Shown here in pieces: positions 42,426 to 51,470 of a DNA stretch of 64,000 nucleotides (position 1 is the first letter of the stretch; each line of letters opens with the position of its first letter). The DNA comes from UBA11606 sp964513285 (GTDB lineage Bacteria; Actinomycetota; Acidimicrobiia; Acidimicrobiales; Aldehydirespiratoraceae). The notes under the pieces are model-generated. The model was not told the origin of the DNA, did not search any database, and was given only the letters and a program-made list of their open reading frames with translations. The position numbers and the translations under genes are program-made. Location of the stretch: contig CAZEML010000002.1 of assembly GCA_964513285.1 (NCBI GenBank), positions 1 to 64,000 of the forward strand, in the 5' to 3' direction.

Positions 42426-42913
42426 ACTCGCTGGAGCTTGCGACCGCCGACCACGAAGGCGCCCGCGGCAGCGAACAGCACCATGGCGCCGACGAGCAGC
42501 GCCTGGGTGTTGCCGCCGGTGTTCGGCAGCTCCTCGTCGGCCTGGGCGACCTCACCGATGGTGATGACGAAGGTGGCGACCTCGGTCTGGTCGGCGCTGC
42601 CGGCCACGATCAACAGCCCCTCGGCGGGAACGTCGTAGGTGACGTCGAGGGACCAGTCCCCCGCGGTGTACGGCGTCAGGTTGGTGAGATCGCAGGAATC
42701 CTCGGCCAGCTGGGCCGGATCGCCATTGGCGCCCGGACACGGCAGCAAGAAGCCGTCCTGGGCGAACCCGGTGCCCGAGACGGTGATGTCCGCCGAGCCA
42801 GCTTCTGCGACCGACGCCGGGTCGGCGGAGATCGATGCCCCCTGGGCCGAGGCCGGAGCCACGAGCGCCAGGGTCAGGCCCAGAGCCGCTCCGATGATCA
42901 GCAGTTTCTTCAT
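42422..42913 (-). CDS. LPNTG-anchored surface protein (sortase substrate)
   Basis: 163 residues. Signal peptide MKKLLIIGAALGLTLALVAPA, an Ig-like domain (SISADPASVAEAGSADITVSG, CPGANGDPAQLAEDSC) with a Cys pair, and a C-terminal sorting signal LPNTGGNTQALLVGAMVLF followed by a hydrophobic stretch and RKLQRV. Substrate for the adjacent class E sortase. The function of the exposed domain is unknown; it could be a cohesin- or adhesin-like spacer. Confidence 0.9.
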   Translation of the reverse strand: MKKLLIIGAALGLTLALVAPASAQGASISADPASVAEAGSADITVSGTGFAQDGFLLPCPGANGDPAQLAEDSCDLTNLTPYTAGDWSLDVTYDVPAEGLLIVAGSADQTEVATFVITIGEVAQADEELPNTGGNTQALLVGAMVLFAAAGAFVVGGRKLQRV

Positions 42914-42971
42914 GAGTGGTGGTGTCCCCCCTGTACGTGTCGGCGGTGCCGACACCCTCCAACGACGCAAA

Positions 42972-43000
42972 TCTGACGTCGCGTCAGAAAGTGTGACACA
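42972..43000. promoter_or_regulatory. palindromes in the sortase/Tat-protein spacer
   Basis: TCTGACG-TCG-CGTCAGA (42972-42988, 7-bp arms) followed directly by AGTGTGACACA (42990-43000), which is identical to the site at 28849-28859. They lie in the 173-bp divergent spacer and are candidate regulator sites for either gene. Confidence 0.45.
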
Positions 43001-43086
43001 ACGCGGCCGACGCTGCCCAAAACCCCGTCATCACAAGGTGAACAGCTTTCACTAAGCCGCACCCGCCGCGGTGCCGATAGAAGATC

Positions 43087-43863
43087 GTGCGAGATGCGAA
43101 GTTGGAACCGGACCTTCGGGGCCGGCGCGATCTGCTCAAGAAGGGCGCGCTCACGACCGGGGTGATCTGGTCGGCGCCGGCGATCCTCAGCCTCGACCCG
43201 GTCGCGGCTGCCGCTGGTTCGACCCCGAACTCCTACACCTACTGCTTCGATGACGGCACGACCGAAGGCTGGACGATCGACAACACCGCGGGTGCCGGCA
43301 ACGGGCTCTGGAACGTCAACAACGGCCGCTCGGTCAGCCCCAGCTTCTCGCTGCACTACGGCACCGGCGTCGGGGGCACGTACCAGACGGGCAACAGCCG
43401 CAACGCCGGCACGGTCACCAGTCCCTCGGTGACCATTCCGACCGTCGGCGCGGTGCTGCTCGAGTTCGAGGTGTGGCGCAACGTCGAGGTCTACGGCAGT
43501 GGCACGTGGGACGAGTTCTCGGTGTCGATCCTCCCGTCGGGTGACACGCTCTACGCCCGCTCTCGCGACGGCGGCACCGGAGGGGCCTTCGAGAGCGTCT
43601 CGATCGACCTCGCGGCGTACGCCGGCGACACCGTTCAGATCGTGTTGGCGTTCGACACCGGCGACGGCGCGTTCAACAACTTCGAGGGCATCTACCTCGA
43701 CAACATCACCGTTCCGGGGGCCAGCGCTCCCGTCGGTGGACTCGGCGGCCTCGGCGCGTTCGGCGCCTTTGCCTTCACCCCGCTCAACGCACCCCAGGCG
43801 GAGGGCTGGATGCCGGATCGGCCCCAGCCGAGCCAGGCGGAGATCGACGCCCGCGGCGGCTGA
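43087..43863 (+). CDS. Tat-exported jelly-roll domain protein
   Basis: 258 residues. Twin-arginine signal GRRDLLKKGALTTGVIWSAPA (positions ~11-31), then a cut after AAAAGS. The mature part (FDDGTTEGWTIDNTAGAG, SGTWDEFSVSI, NNFEGIYLDNITV) has the beta-jelly-roll pattern of carbohydrate-binding or MAM-like domains. The C-terminal Gly/Ala-rich GGLGGLGAFGAFAF is a possible membrane or aggregation segment. GTG start. Divergent from the LPNTG gene. Confidence 0.75.
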   Translation: MRDAKLEPDLRGRRDLLKKGALTTGVIWSAPAILSLDPVAAAAGSTPNSYTYCFDDGTTEGWTIDNTAGAGNGLWNVNNGRSVSPSFSLHYGTGVGGTYQTGNSRNAGTVTSPSVTIPTVGAVLLEFEVWRNVEVYGSGTWDEFSVSILPSGDTLYARSRDGGTGGAFESVSIDLAAYAGDTVQIVLAFDTGDGAFNNFEGIYLDNITVPGASAPVGGLGGLGAFGAFAFTPLNAPQAEGWMPDRPQPSQAEIDARGG

Positions 43864-43868
43864 CCCGA

Positions 43869-44366
43869 CTACGAGCCGATGTCCCGCAAGCGCGGGACCA
43901 GCTTCGACAGTCCGTCGGTGATGGCGGCGATCTCGCCGGCGCCGAGCTGGTCACCGGTCAACTCGACCATCACCTCGGCGACGGTACTGATCGTCTCGTC
44001 CGCCTGCTCGACCCCGGCCGGAGTCAGGTGCAGCGTCACGCTGCGCCGATCGGTCGGGTGTGGCCGGCGTTCGAGGAGCCCCTTGGCCTCGACCTGATCG
44101 ATGCGCTTGGTGATGCCCGCCGACGTGAGGTTGAGCTGGGCGCGTAGGTCGGCCGGCGTGGTCGGGAGATCCCCGCGCACCCGAGTCGCCATCAGGACCT
44201 CGGCCTCCCCGAGCGGAAGGCCGACCCGTCCGTCCAGCTCGGCGGTGAGCAGGTCGGTCAGCAGGCTGCCGACCTGCCAGATCAGCGAGGTCATCGCCAT
44301 CACCGGGGCGGCATCGGCCCGACCGAGGCGGGTCGCGTGGGCAGCGGCGTTGGGCGTCGGCTCCAT
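43869..44366 (-). CDS. MarR-family transcriptional regulator
   Basis: 165 residues. Winged helix: LPTTPADLRAQLNLTSAGIT, RIDQVEAKGLLERRPHPTDR. Regulates stress, antibiotic or aromatic-acid responses in other bacteria. The ATG at 44366 (MEPTPNAA) is preferred to upstream starts, since those run into three palindromes at 44383-44447. Divergent from a small membrane protein that is a plausible target. Confidence 0.85.
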   Translation of the reverse strand: MEPTPNAAAHATRLGRADAAPVMAMTSLIWQVGSLLTDLLTAELDGRVGLPLGEAEVLMATRVRGDLPTTPADLRAQLNLTSAGITKRIDQVEAKGLLERRPHPTDRRSVTLHLTPAGVEQADETISTVAEVMVELTGDQLGAGEIAAITDGLSKLVPRLRDIGS

Positions 44367-44382
44367 CGGCGCAGCGTACCGC

Positions 44383-44447
44383 ATCTGTGTTTCCAGATAC
44401 AGAGTTGCCAGAGAGATATCTCTCTCCATACAATGTAGCCAGCTACA
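44383..44447. promoter_or_regulatory. three inverted repeats between MarR and a membrane-protein gene
   Basis: ATCTG-TGTTTC-CAGAT (44383-44398), AGAGAGATATCTCTCT (44410-44425, perfect 16-bp palindrome) and TGTAGC-CA-GCTACA (44434-44447). Three different half-sites lie within 65 bp of the divergent promoters. The central one is the best MarR-type operator. Confidence 0.6.
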
Positions 44448-44470
44448 CATCTTGGAAAGGAAGCCCACTC

Positions 44471-44875
44471 ATGACCATCCCCGTACCCCGCTTCGTCACC
44501 GCCATCACGATCGTGTTCGCCGCCGCGATCCCGACCGTCGTCGGCCTGATCAGCTACGTGGGCCCCGAGAATGCGCCCCTCTTCGTCGATGGGGCCAACG
44601 ACCTGACCTTGTCGTGGGGCGCGCGATCGTTGGGGCTCGCCATCGCAGGCTGGATGGCCGTCGCCGTCATCCGCGACGCCCGCGGCTACGTCGTCGCCCT
44701 CGCCGCCAACGCCACCCGCGAGGTCCTCGACCTGATCGATCTGCTGTTCCGGATCGACGATCCCAGCACCGGCCTCTACGTGATGCTGCCGATGTCGTCG
44801 ACCTCGCTCGTCGTCGCCCTCGGGTTCAGCATGCGAGCGGTCGCCCGCCACCGCCAGGCGCAGGTCGCGGCGTAA
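44471..44875 (+). CDS. membrane protein, unknown function
   Basis: 134 residues. Four hydrophobic stretches (about 8-28, 52-70, 75-90 and 105-122) and few charged residues. No family recognised with certainty; the size and shape resemble DUF4345/DUF4267-type proteins. ATG start after GAAAGGA. Divergent from MarR and probably its target. Confidence 0.65.
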   Translation: MTIPVPRFVTAITIVFAAAIPTVVGLISYVGPENAPLFVDGANDLTLSWGARSLGLAIAGWMAVAVIRDARGYVVALAANATREVLDLIDLLFRIDDPSTGLYVMLPMSSTSLVVALGFSMRAVARHRQAQVAA

Positions 44876-44895
44876 ACCCCGCGACGTGCGGGTGG

Positions 44896-46851
44896 CTAGC
44901 GCGCGACCACCGACTCGGCGTCGAGATCGCGGATCGTCTGCTCCACCCAACACGCTCGAAGCAGCGCGACGCTGGGCGTTGGTGCGTTGCGGATGGTGGT
45001 GGCCAAGACCGGGAGGCCCCAGCTCTCAGCGGTCGTGGCGAGAGCCTCGATGCGACCTTGCCGACTCGGCCGCTGGCCGCCGTCAGCCGCGGCGACGAGC
45101 TGGGCAGAAAGCCGATCGAGGGGCCGACCGTCATCGAGCGCAAGGGCCCCAGGCGGCGTCGAGGCCTCGATGGGGTGAGGGGCTTGATCGCCCCCATCGG
45201 CGAGGTTGACCAGCCGGCCGTCGACCATCATCGAAATCGGCCAGAGGTCGAGGCGTTCGTGGCTCATGCGCAACCGGCCGACCACGAAGTCCGGTTCGGC
45301 GCTAGCTGCGATCTGTTCGAAGGTCGCGCTGGTCATCGCAGCGGAAGCGCGGAACGAGAGGCCGACCACGATCGGCTGGGCGGCCGCCCGAATCGTCCAC
45401 TCGGTGCGCTGGGTGACGGGATCGAATCCGACAGGGCGTACCTCGTCGTCGACCGACAGCACCACCCACGGCGGCATGACCCGCCCGAGCAGCCGACTCG
45501 CGGTTCGAGGGGTGTCGCCGGTCCAGGCGAGACGGCTGAGATCATCGGCGGTGACCGAGCCGCGCGGGGTGGCGCTCGTACGATCGGTTCCTGACAGCCG
45601 GAGGTCGGGGTTGGCGAGTGCGTTGGTGAGCGTGACGTGGCGGCCCGTGAGGGCCTCGAACGAACCGATGCCCGTCCACCCGGGGGTGCTCGCGAGCGGT
45701 CGACCGTTGGCGATGCGGGGACGGGTGGCCGAGTAGATGCGGTCATGTCGTTGGGCGAACACCGCGGTCGTCCCCGCGAACCGCTGATCGCCCCACGAGT
45801 AGTGGCCGAGACCCTGCAGCTCGAGCTGGCCGACCGATTCGTACCGGGATCTGGCCGATCCGAGAAGTCCATCGGGGAGAACATCTCCCTGTGCGAGGCG
45901 GGTCTCGATCGCCTCGGCGACGACGGCGATCTCCGCAAGGCGCTCGAGCAGGATGCCGGTGTCGGCCTCGGTGGAGCGTGCGATGAGCGCATCGACCTGG
46001 TCGGCCGCGGTCTCCGCGAGCCGGGCGAGGCGGTACAGCTTCACCCCTCTCGCCGACGAGGCAAGCGTGTCCAGGCGCTCACGTTCGCCGTCACCCACGT
46101 GAAGGAGCCCGATGTTGATGAGGTCGCTGGCGACCCGCGTGGCTCGACCGCTCACCGCCCTCCTCTCGGCCACGAGCTCGGTGGGACGCGCCGAGGAAGC
46201 CACCACAGGCGCCGCCTCTCGACCGGCTGCCTGCCACACCGTCAGCACCGCGAGGGCGACGATTCGGCGATCGTGACGCCCCGACGGCTTGACGATGGCG
46301 TCGTCCAGGGACTCACCGAGAAACCGAACATGGCCGTGTGGAGGTGGAAGTTGCACGCTCAGGTTCGTGCCCGTGCTGATCGTGACCGATGACGGGTCGA
46401 GCGAGGCGAGCCGTTCGTCAGCCCACCGCCGGTCCGTCGTACGGGCCCACGTGTCGAGATCGAGGCCGGTCAGGGCGGCGATCGCAGCCTCGATCTCGGA
46501 ACCGGCGGTGGCGTCCGCGGTGGCTGAGCCGGCTGGCGTATCAGCGCTGATCGATGGCTCCGCGGTCCGATCCCGCAGGAACATGATCGCGGCCAGCACG
46601 TGCTGACACACCCCGGCGGTCGCACAACGACAGGTCGCTTGGGTGAGCGGTTCGGACCAGGCGAACGCCACCGTCGCGTCTCCCAGCGCGACCTGGAGGA
46701 AGTCATGCTCCTCCGCGCAGCGCGGCTCGGTCCCGACCAGCTTCCGGGCCCGACGGACCAAGCCGCGGCTCGTGAGGTGCTCGAGGGTCTCGTCGTCGAA
46801 GCGTTGGGCCTGGTTCACCAGGTCAGCTGAACGTTCCGTCAGCGCACTCAT
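44896..46851 (-). CDS. SWIM zinc-finger protein (YehQ-like)
   Basis: 651 residues. The SWIM motif CRCATAGVCQHVLAAIMFLR (CxC...CxH) lies near residue 75; the rest is a large alpha/beta region (SRLLGRVMPPWVVLSVDDEV, YSATRPRIANGRPLASTPGW). This is the last gene of a five-gene operon on the minus strand, ATG overlapping the VWA stop (ATGA). Its length and gene order match yehQ of Escherichia coli. SWIM proteins bind DNA or protein; the function here is unknown. Confidence 0.82.
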   Translation of the reverse strand: MSALTERSADLVNQAQRFDDETLEHLTSRGLVRRARKLVGTEPRCAEEHDFLQVALGDATVAFAWSEPLTQATCRCATAGVCQHVLAAIMFLRDRTAEPSISADTPAGSATADATAGSEIEAAIAALTGLDLDTWARTTDRRWADERLASLDPSSVTISTGTNLSVQLPPPHGHVRFLGESLDDAIVKPSGRHDRRIVALAVLTVWQAAGREAAPVVASSARPTELVAERRAVSGRATRVASDLINIGLLHVGDGERERLDTLASSARGVKLYRLARLAETAADQVDALIARSTEADTGILLERLAEIAVVAEAIETRLAQGDVLPDGLLGSARSRYESVGQLELQGLGHYSWGDQRFAGTTAVFAQRHDRIYSATRPRIANGRPLASTPGWTGIGSFEALTGRHVTLTNALANPDLRLSGTDRTSATPRGSVTADDLSRLAWTGDTPRTASRLLGRVMPPWVVLSVDDEVRPVGFDPVTQRTEWTIRAAAQPIVVGLSFRASAAMTSATFEQIAASAEPDFVVGRLRMSHERLDLWPISMMVDGRLVNLADGGDQAPHPIEASTPPGALALDDGRPLDRLSAQLVAAADGGQRPSRQGRIEALATTAESWGLPVLATTIRNAPTPSVALLRACWVEQTIRDLDAESVVAR

Positions 46852-47969
46852 CGCATGACACCTGCCGCCCACTGAGCGAACGCCTTCGGAGTCATCGCCG
46901 CGACGGGCATCCCGGCCGTTGCCACCCGCTCGGCGGTGTGGTGATCGAACGCCGGGCCGACTCCGTCCTCGAGCGCGGCGAGGCCCATCAGGCTCACCCC
47001 GGCTTCGGCGAGGCGACCGACGGACCCGAGCAAGGAAGCGACCGATCCCCCTTCGAAGAAGTCGGTGACGAGCGCCAGGATCGTCCGCGTCGGATTCGTC
47101 ACCAGGTCCTCGCAGTACCGGACCGCCTGAGCGATGTCAGTGCCACCGCCCAGCTGCACCGACATCAGCGTTTCGACCGGATCGTCGGTCAGGTGCGAGA
47201 GGTCGACGACGGCGGTGTCGAAGACGACCAGCTTCACGGTGACGCCGGGGAGCCCCGAGAGAATCCCGGCCAGGACGGCGCTGTGGATGACCGAGCGGGC
47301 CATCGAGCCGGACTGGTCGATGCACAGGATCACTTCCCACGGGTAGCGCAGCCGCGTGCGACGCAGAAAGGTGACCTGTTCGATGAGGAGGCGCTGGCGT
47401 TCGGCGTCCCAGGTTCCGAGACTCGCTTCGATCGTGCGTCGCTCGTCGACCACTCCGGTCGGCCGCCGGGTCCGATTCTGTGGGTTGACCCGTCCGACGA
47501 GCACGGTTTCGACCTCGGTGCGGAGGCGCGCGGTGAGATCCTCCACCGCCGCCGCAACGAGGCGCCGCACCGCATCGAGCGCGTGGGCCGGAACCTGCGA
47601 CCGCAGCGACAACACCAGCTGCAGCGTCTCGAGATCGGCTTCGACTCGTTCGAGAGCCGCTGGATCGGTGAGGATCTCGTTCAAGCCGAAGCGCTGGACC
47701 GCCTCGTTGGTGAGCTCGTGGGCAACGTCGTCGGGGAAGAGGTCGCGGATGGTATCCAGCCAGTCGACGACCGCGGGCGCCGACGCCTCGAGTCCGGCCT
47801 CGCGTTCGCCGGAGCTGGGACCGAGCCCGCGGAGTCCTCGGCCGGTGTACAGGCGGTCGTAGAGGTACCCGAGCGCGTCGTCGTGGCGGCCATAATGAGG
47901 CTGCCGCGGCAGACGGCGCTCGGCATACCTCCCGAGCACCAGCCGCCAACGCTGGGCGAGCTCGGTCAT
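46848..47969 (-). CDS. VWA-domain protein (YehP-like)
   Basis: 373 residues. The C-terminal von Willebrand A domain begins VILCIDQSGSMARSVIHSAV (MIDAS DxSxS) and has VQLGGGTDIAQAVRYC (MIDAS Thr/Asp). The N-terminal part is helical (LGYLYDRLYTGRGLRGLGPS). Works with the MoxR ATPase of the same operon, as MoxR-VWA pairs do elsewhere. Both ends overlap the neighbours by 4 bp. Confidence 0.87.
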   Translation of the reverse strand: MTELAQRWRLVLGRYAERRLPRQPHYGRHDDALGYLYDRLYTGRGLRGLGPSSGEREAGLEASAPAVVDWLDTIRDLFPDDVAHELTNEAVQRFGLNEILTDPAALERVEADLETLQLVLSLRSQVPAHALDAVRRLVAAAVEDLTARLRTEVETVLVGRVNPQNRTRRPTGVVDERRTIEASLGTWDAERQRLLIEQVTFLRRTRLRYPWEVILCIDQSGSMARSVIHSAVLAGILSGLPGVTVKLVVFDTAVVDLSHLTDDPVETLMSVQLGGGTDIAQAVRYCEDLVTNPTRTILALVTDFFEGGSVASLLGSVGRLAEAGVSLMGLAALEDGVGPAFDHHTAERVATAGMPVAAMTPKAFAQWAAGVMR

Positions 47970-50395
47970 GGCGCCCCACCCGACTGGAGCCAGCCCGACA
48001 GCCCGTCGACCTCCAGGCGCGCCCGAGCCGACTCCGACAAGGCCGCGTGGTACCGGACATCGGACTCGGACACGCCCACGACCCGGACGTTGGCGCGAGT
48101 CCCCGTCAGCGCCATGACCGACTCCGCCAGCCGATCGGTCTGGCGCGGGGTCAACGAGCAGAACGCCGATCGAAGTCCGGGGAGCCGGGCGAGGAACTGA
48201 CTGGGGTCGTACTCACCCAAGGCGGAGGAGATCACCTCCACCAACCCCTCGACCTCCCACAGCGAGTCGGGAGCGACCATGATGAGACCCTCGAGGAGGG
48301 GCGCGCCCACCTCCGCATCTGACCCGACGTCGAGATGGCCAGCGACGACATCGAGCAGCTCGGCGTCGCCCGCGAGTGCAGCACGCCATCGGAGACCGAC
48401 GATCGCGCCCGCCAACAGGCCGGGCCGCACCAGTCGCGACTGGCGGTCCAGCATGTGCCAGAAGGGCGTGGGGTCCAGGCCGGGCCAGGCATCTCCGGTG
48501 AGTACTCGGTGGACGGCATCGAGGCTGGAGAGGAGTGACCTCCATTCGGTCTCGGGCGCCTCGTGGAGCCGGTCGCCGAGCTGGCAGGCCCGAAGGAAGA
48601 GTTGCATGGCGAGGTCCGGCAGCGCGTCCAACGCCGAACCGCCCAGGGGTTCACGGGCCGACCAGAGGAGTTCGGCCTCGGTGAAGGCGGCCACGACGCT
48701 CACCAGATCCGGCTCGACCACGATCCGGCCACGCAACGCGTCGATCGCGTCAGAAACCACCGCCGGCACTCCACGTCGAGCGGCGTTCGTGACAAGGCTC
48801 ATCAGCTCGGTCGCGCGGGGCTGACCGGAGAGCAACCGGTGGAACTCGTCGCGGGTCTTGGCGGCCACGGCCTCAGAGACCGACGCCCCCCACCGCGATG
48901 CCTCGGTCAACGACACGTCGGTGGTGCCATCGATCCGGGCCAGCCAGCGCTCCTGGATCACATCGCGACCCGTCACCCGTGAGAATCGAAGCGGAGTGGA
49001 GCAGACCGCGTACCGCACCCCGATCGCCTCCAGGCCGTGGAGCAGCCGGGAACGCTGACGGTCGCGTTCGTTGCGATAGACGTTCAGCTGCAGCGTCTTC
49101 GGTTCGCTCGACGTGGCTGGCATCGCATAGCTGGCAAGCAGTCGATCGAAGTCGCGGGCGAGCGGCACCCGTGGCGTCTGCGGGGGCACCGCTCCCAGCT
49201 CAAACCCGGTCATGCGCCTATCCGCGGCGGATCGGACGGGGCTCAGTTCTGAGTCTTCGCCCTTGGTGAAGCAGCTGACCATCGCGTCGAGCACGTCGGT
49301 TCTGGTCACCCTGCTCCGGCTGCGGAGCCGACGGAGTCGCTCAGCGGCCACAGTCGCATCGACCACCGTCGGCAGGCTCGGCTGACCGTCGCCGGCTTCA
49401 CGGCGGAGGTCAGCAGCCACGTCGGCGATCACCGCACCCGCCGGATCGGCGGTCGAGGACCACATCGACCGCCACTGTTCCTGATACCAGTTGGGACTGG
49501 GCATGCCCGCCCCGTAGCCCCGCAGCGCGTCGAGACGATCGAAGCTGTAACGGATGAGACCGTGGCCCCGGTCGACGAGAGAACCGTCGACCGGAGGACC
49601 GCCCGCGGGGGCCGTCGCGCGGTCGCCCAGGCGGGCCGCGACCAGCGCCGGGAGGGCCACCGTATGAAAGGCGCCCGTCACCACGACGACTGGCCCGACG
49701 TCGTCGCCCGCTGGGGTCAGCCACGCCGCGATCCGCTCCGCCATGGCCGCTTCCCGATGGTGGGTTCCGTCGCGCTCCAGTTGTTCGACGGTTGAGCCCG
49801 AGCGGGCGAGTGTCCCGTAGGTGAGGACGGCGGCCATGAAGTCCTCGAGCGTTGCGTCGACTCCCTCGACGAGCTGATCCCACAGCTCGTCGTGGTCTCG
49901 ACAGCCCAGCTCGATCGCTGCCTGCGCGAGTGTCTGGGAGAACCCGTACTTGCTCTCGTCCAGATACCCGGCCCGGGATGGCAGCCACCGGGCGAACTGG
50001 TCGTAGTCGAGGTCGACGAACCGCAACTCGGCACCGACCGCCCGACCGGCCTTGAGCGCGACCAGCTCCGGCGAGTAGTCGCAAAGCGGAAAGTAGGACC
50101 CGTGTCGGATCGGTTCGAAGCCGTCGCCGCCCGGCCCGGGATCGAACGACGCATGGGCGTAGATGGCCAACGGCATGCGGGCGGCCTCGTCGACCACCAG
50201 ATCGATCTGATCGTCGAATGACGGCGGTCCCTCGACCAACACCGCCCGCGGCCGGTGCGATGTGATGATGTCGTGCACGTGGCGGGCGCACGTGGGGCTG
50301 TGGTGTCGTACCGGCACGAACAGCACCGGAGGCTCCAGCAACGCACGCGCGTCGGACCGGATCTGCTCGAGATCGACGGGTGGGCCCGGGGCCAT
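47966..50395 (-). CDS. DUF5682 family protein (YehM-like)
   Basis: 809 residues. Begins MAPGPPVDLEQIRSDA; the first third has VRHHSPTCARHVHDIITSHR and VLVEGPPSFDD and later VVVVTGAFHTVALPALVAAR, the DUF5682 signature blocks (a TraB/GumN-like fold is possible from HSP...EGP...GAxH). The rest is helical. Fourth component by position between MoxR and VWA. The ATG at 50395 lies 4 bp after the MoxR stop. Confidence 0.85.
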   Translation of the reverse strand: MAPGPPVDLEQIRSDARALLEPPVLFVPVRHHSPTCARHVHDIITSHRPRAVLVEGPPSFDDQIDLVVDEAARMPLAIYAHASFDPGPGGDGFEPIRHGSYFPLCDYSPELVALKAGRAVGAELRFVDLDYDQFARWLPSRAGYLDESKYGFSQTLAQAAIELGCRDHDELWDQLVEGVDATLEDFMAAVLTYGTLARSGSTVEQLERDGTHHREAAMAERIAAWLTPAGDDVGPVVVVTGAFHTVALPALVAARLGDRATAPAGGPPVDGSLVDRGHGLIRYSFDRLDALRGYGAGMPSPNWYQEQWRSMWSSTADPAGAVIADVAADLRREAGDGQPSLPTVVDATVAAERLRRLRSRSRVTRTDVLDAMVSCFTKGEDSELSPVRSAADRRMTGFELGAVPPQTPRVPLARDFDRLLASYAMPATSSEPKTLQLNVYRNERDRQRSRLLHGLEAIGVRYAVCSTPLRFSRVTGRDVIQERWLARIDGTTDVSLTEASRWGASVSEAVAAKTRDEFHRLLSGQPRATELMSLVTNAARRGVPAVVSDAIDALRGRIVVEPDLVSVVAAFTEAELLWSAREPLGGSALDALPDLAMQLFLRACQLGDRLHEAPETEWRSLLSSLDAVHRVLTGDAWPGLDPTPFWHMLDRQSRLVRPGLLAGAIVGLRWRAALAGDAELLDVVAGHLDVGSDAEVGAPLLEGLIMVAPDSLWEVEGLVEVISSALGEYDPSQFLARLPGLRSAFCSLTPRQTDRLAESVMALTGTRANVRVVGVSESDVRYHAALSESARARLEVDGLSGWLQSGGAP

Positions 50396-50399
50396 GGCC

Positions 50400-51470
50400 T
50401 CAGCCCAGCTCCTGGCGCACGTCCCACAGCGACGCCCACTCACCCTGCCGCTTCTTGACCACGACGTCGAGATAGTGGCGAAGCTTCGCCTCGTCGTCCG
50501 GGTTGTCCTTCAACACCGTGCCGATCAACTGGCGGCCGATCTGATGGCCGGTCGGAACACCATCGCCGAGGTACGCGGCGTCCAAGCACGCGGCGTAGCT
50601 GATGGCCACCGCCTCCGCCGTCGACATCACTGCCGTCGGACGTTCGACCACAACTCCCTCGCTCGTCATGCCGGTCCGCAACTCGTTGAACACCGTCACG
50701 AGCAACTCGGTTACCTCGGGCGGGGTGTCGACGTCGACACCGGCCTCGGCCAAGAGACGATTGGTCTGGCTCAGGATCAGATCGCGTTCCATCCCGGCAT
50801 TGGCGATCGGTCGCACCGTCTCGAAGTTGAACCGACGCTTGAGCGCCGATGACATCTCGTGAACACCACGATCACGCAGGTTCGCGGTTGCGATGAGGTT
50901 GAAGCCACGCCGAGCGCCGACGAAGCCCTCCCCGCCCAGCTGCGGGATCGACAGCTGTCGGTCGGACATGACCGAGATGAGCGCATCCTGCACCTCGGCC
51001 TGCATCCGGGTGATCTCCTCGATTCGGACCAGCTTCCCGTCGCGCATCCCCGACAGCACCGGGCCGGGAACGAGGGCGTCTTCGGACGGTCCGTTGGCGA
51101 TGAGCATGGCGTAGTTCCAGCCGTAGAGAAGCTGGTCTTCGGTGCCCCCGGCGGTGCCTTGGGCCGTGAGGGTGGAGTCTCCGCTGATCGCAGCCGCGAA
51201 CAGTTCGGACAGCATCGACTTGGCCGTACCGGGTTCACCGACGAGGAGCAGTCCTCGGTTGCCCATCAGGGTGACGAGACAGCGGTCGATGAGCTGGTCG
51301 TCACCGTAGAACTTGCGCTCGACGCCGAGCTTGTCGTCCCCCACGATGAAGGCGCGAACCGCTCGCGGGCTCAATGCCCAGCCGGGCGGGAGGGGGCCGG
51401 CGTCGTTGGAGCGAAGCAGGTCGAGCTCGGTCTCGAGCCGTCGTTCGACCGGCTGCTGGTGTTCACTCAT
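50400..51470 (-). CDS. MoxR-family AAA+ ATPase (YehL-like)
   Basis: 356 residues. Walker A GEPGTAKSMLSELFAAAISG, Walker B KLVRIEEITRMQ, sensor ATANLRDRGVHEMSSALKRR. Probably remodels the VWA/DUF5682 complex. ATG overlaps the DUF4132 stop (ATGA). Confidence 0.9.
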   Translation of the reverse strand: MSEHQQPVERRLETELDLLRSNDAGPLPPGWALSPRAVRAFIVGDDKLGVERKFYGDDQLIDRCLVTLMGNRGLLLVGEPGTAKSMLSELFAAAISGDSTLTAQGTAGGTEDQLLYGWNYAMLIANGPSEDALVPGPVLSGMRDGKLVRIEEITRMQAEVQDALISVMSDRQLSIPQLGGEGFVGARRGFNLIATANLRDRGVHEMSSALKRRFNFETVRPIANAGMERDLILSQTNRLLAEAGVDVDTPPEVTELLVTVFNELRTGMTSEGVVVERPTAVMSTAEAVAISYAACLDAAYLGDGVPTGHQIGRQLIGTVLKDNPDDEAKLRHYLDVVVKKRQGEWASLWDVRQELG

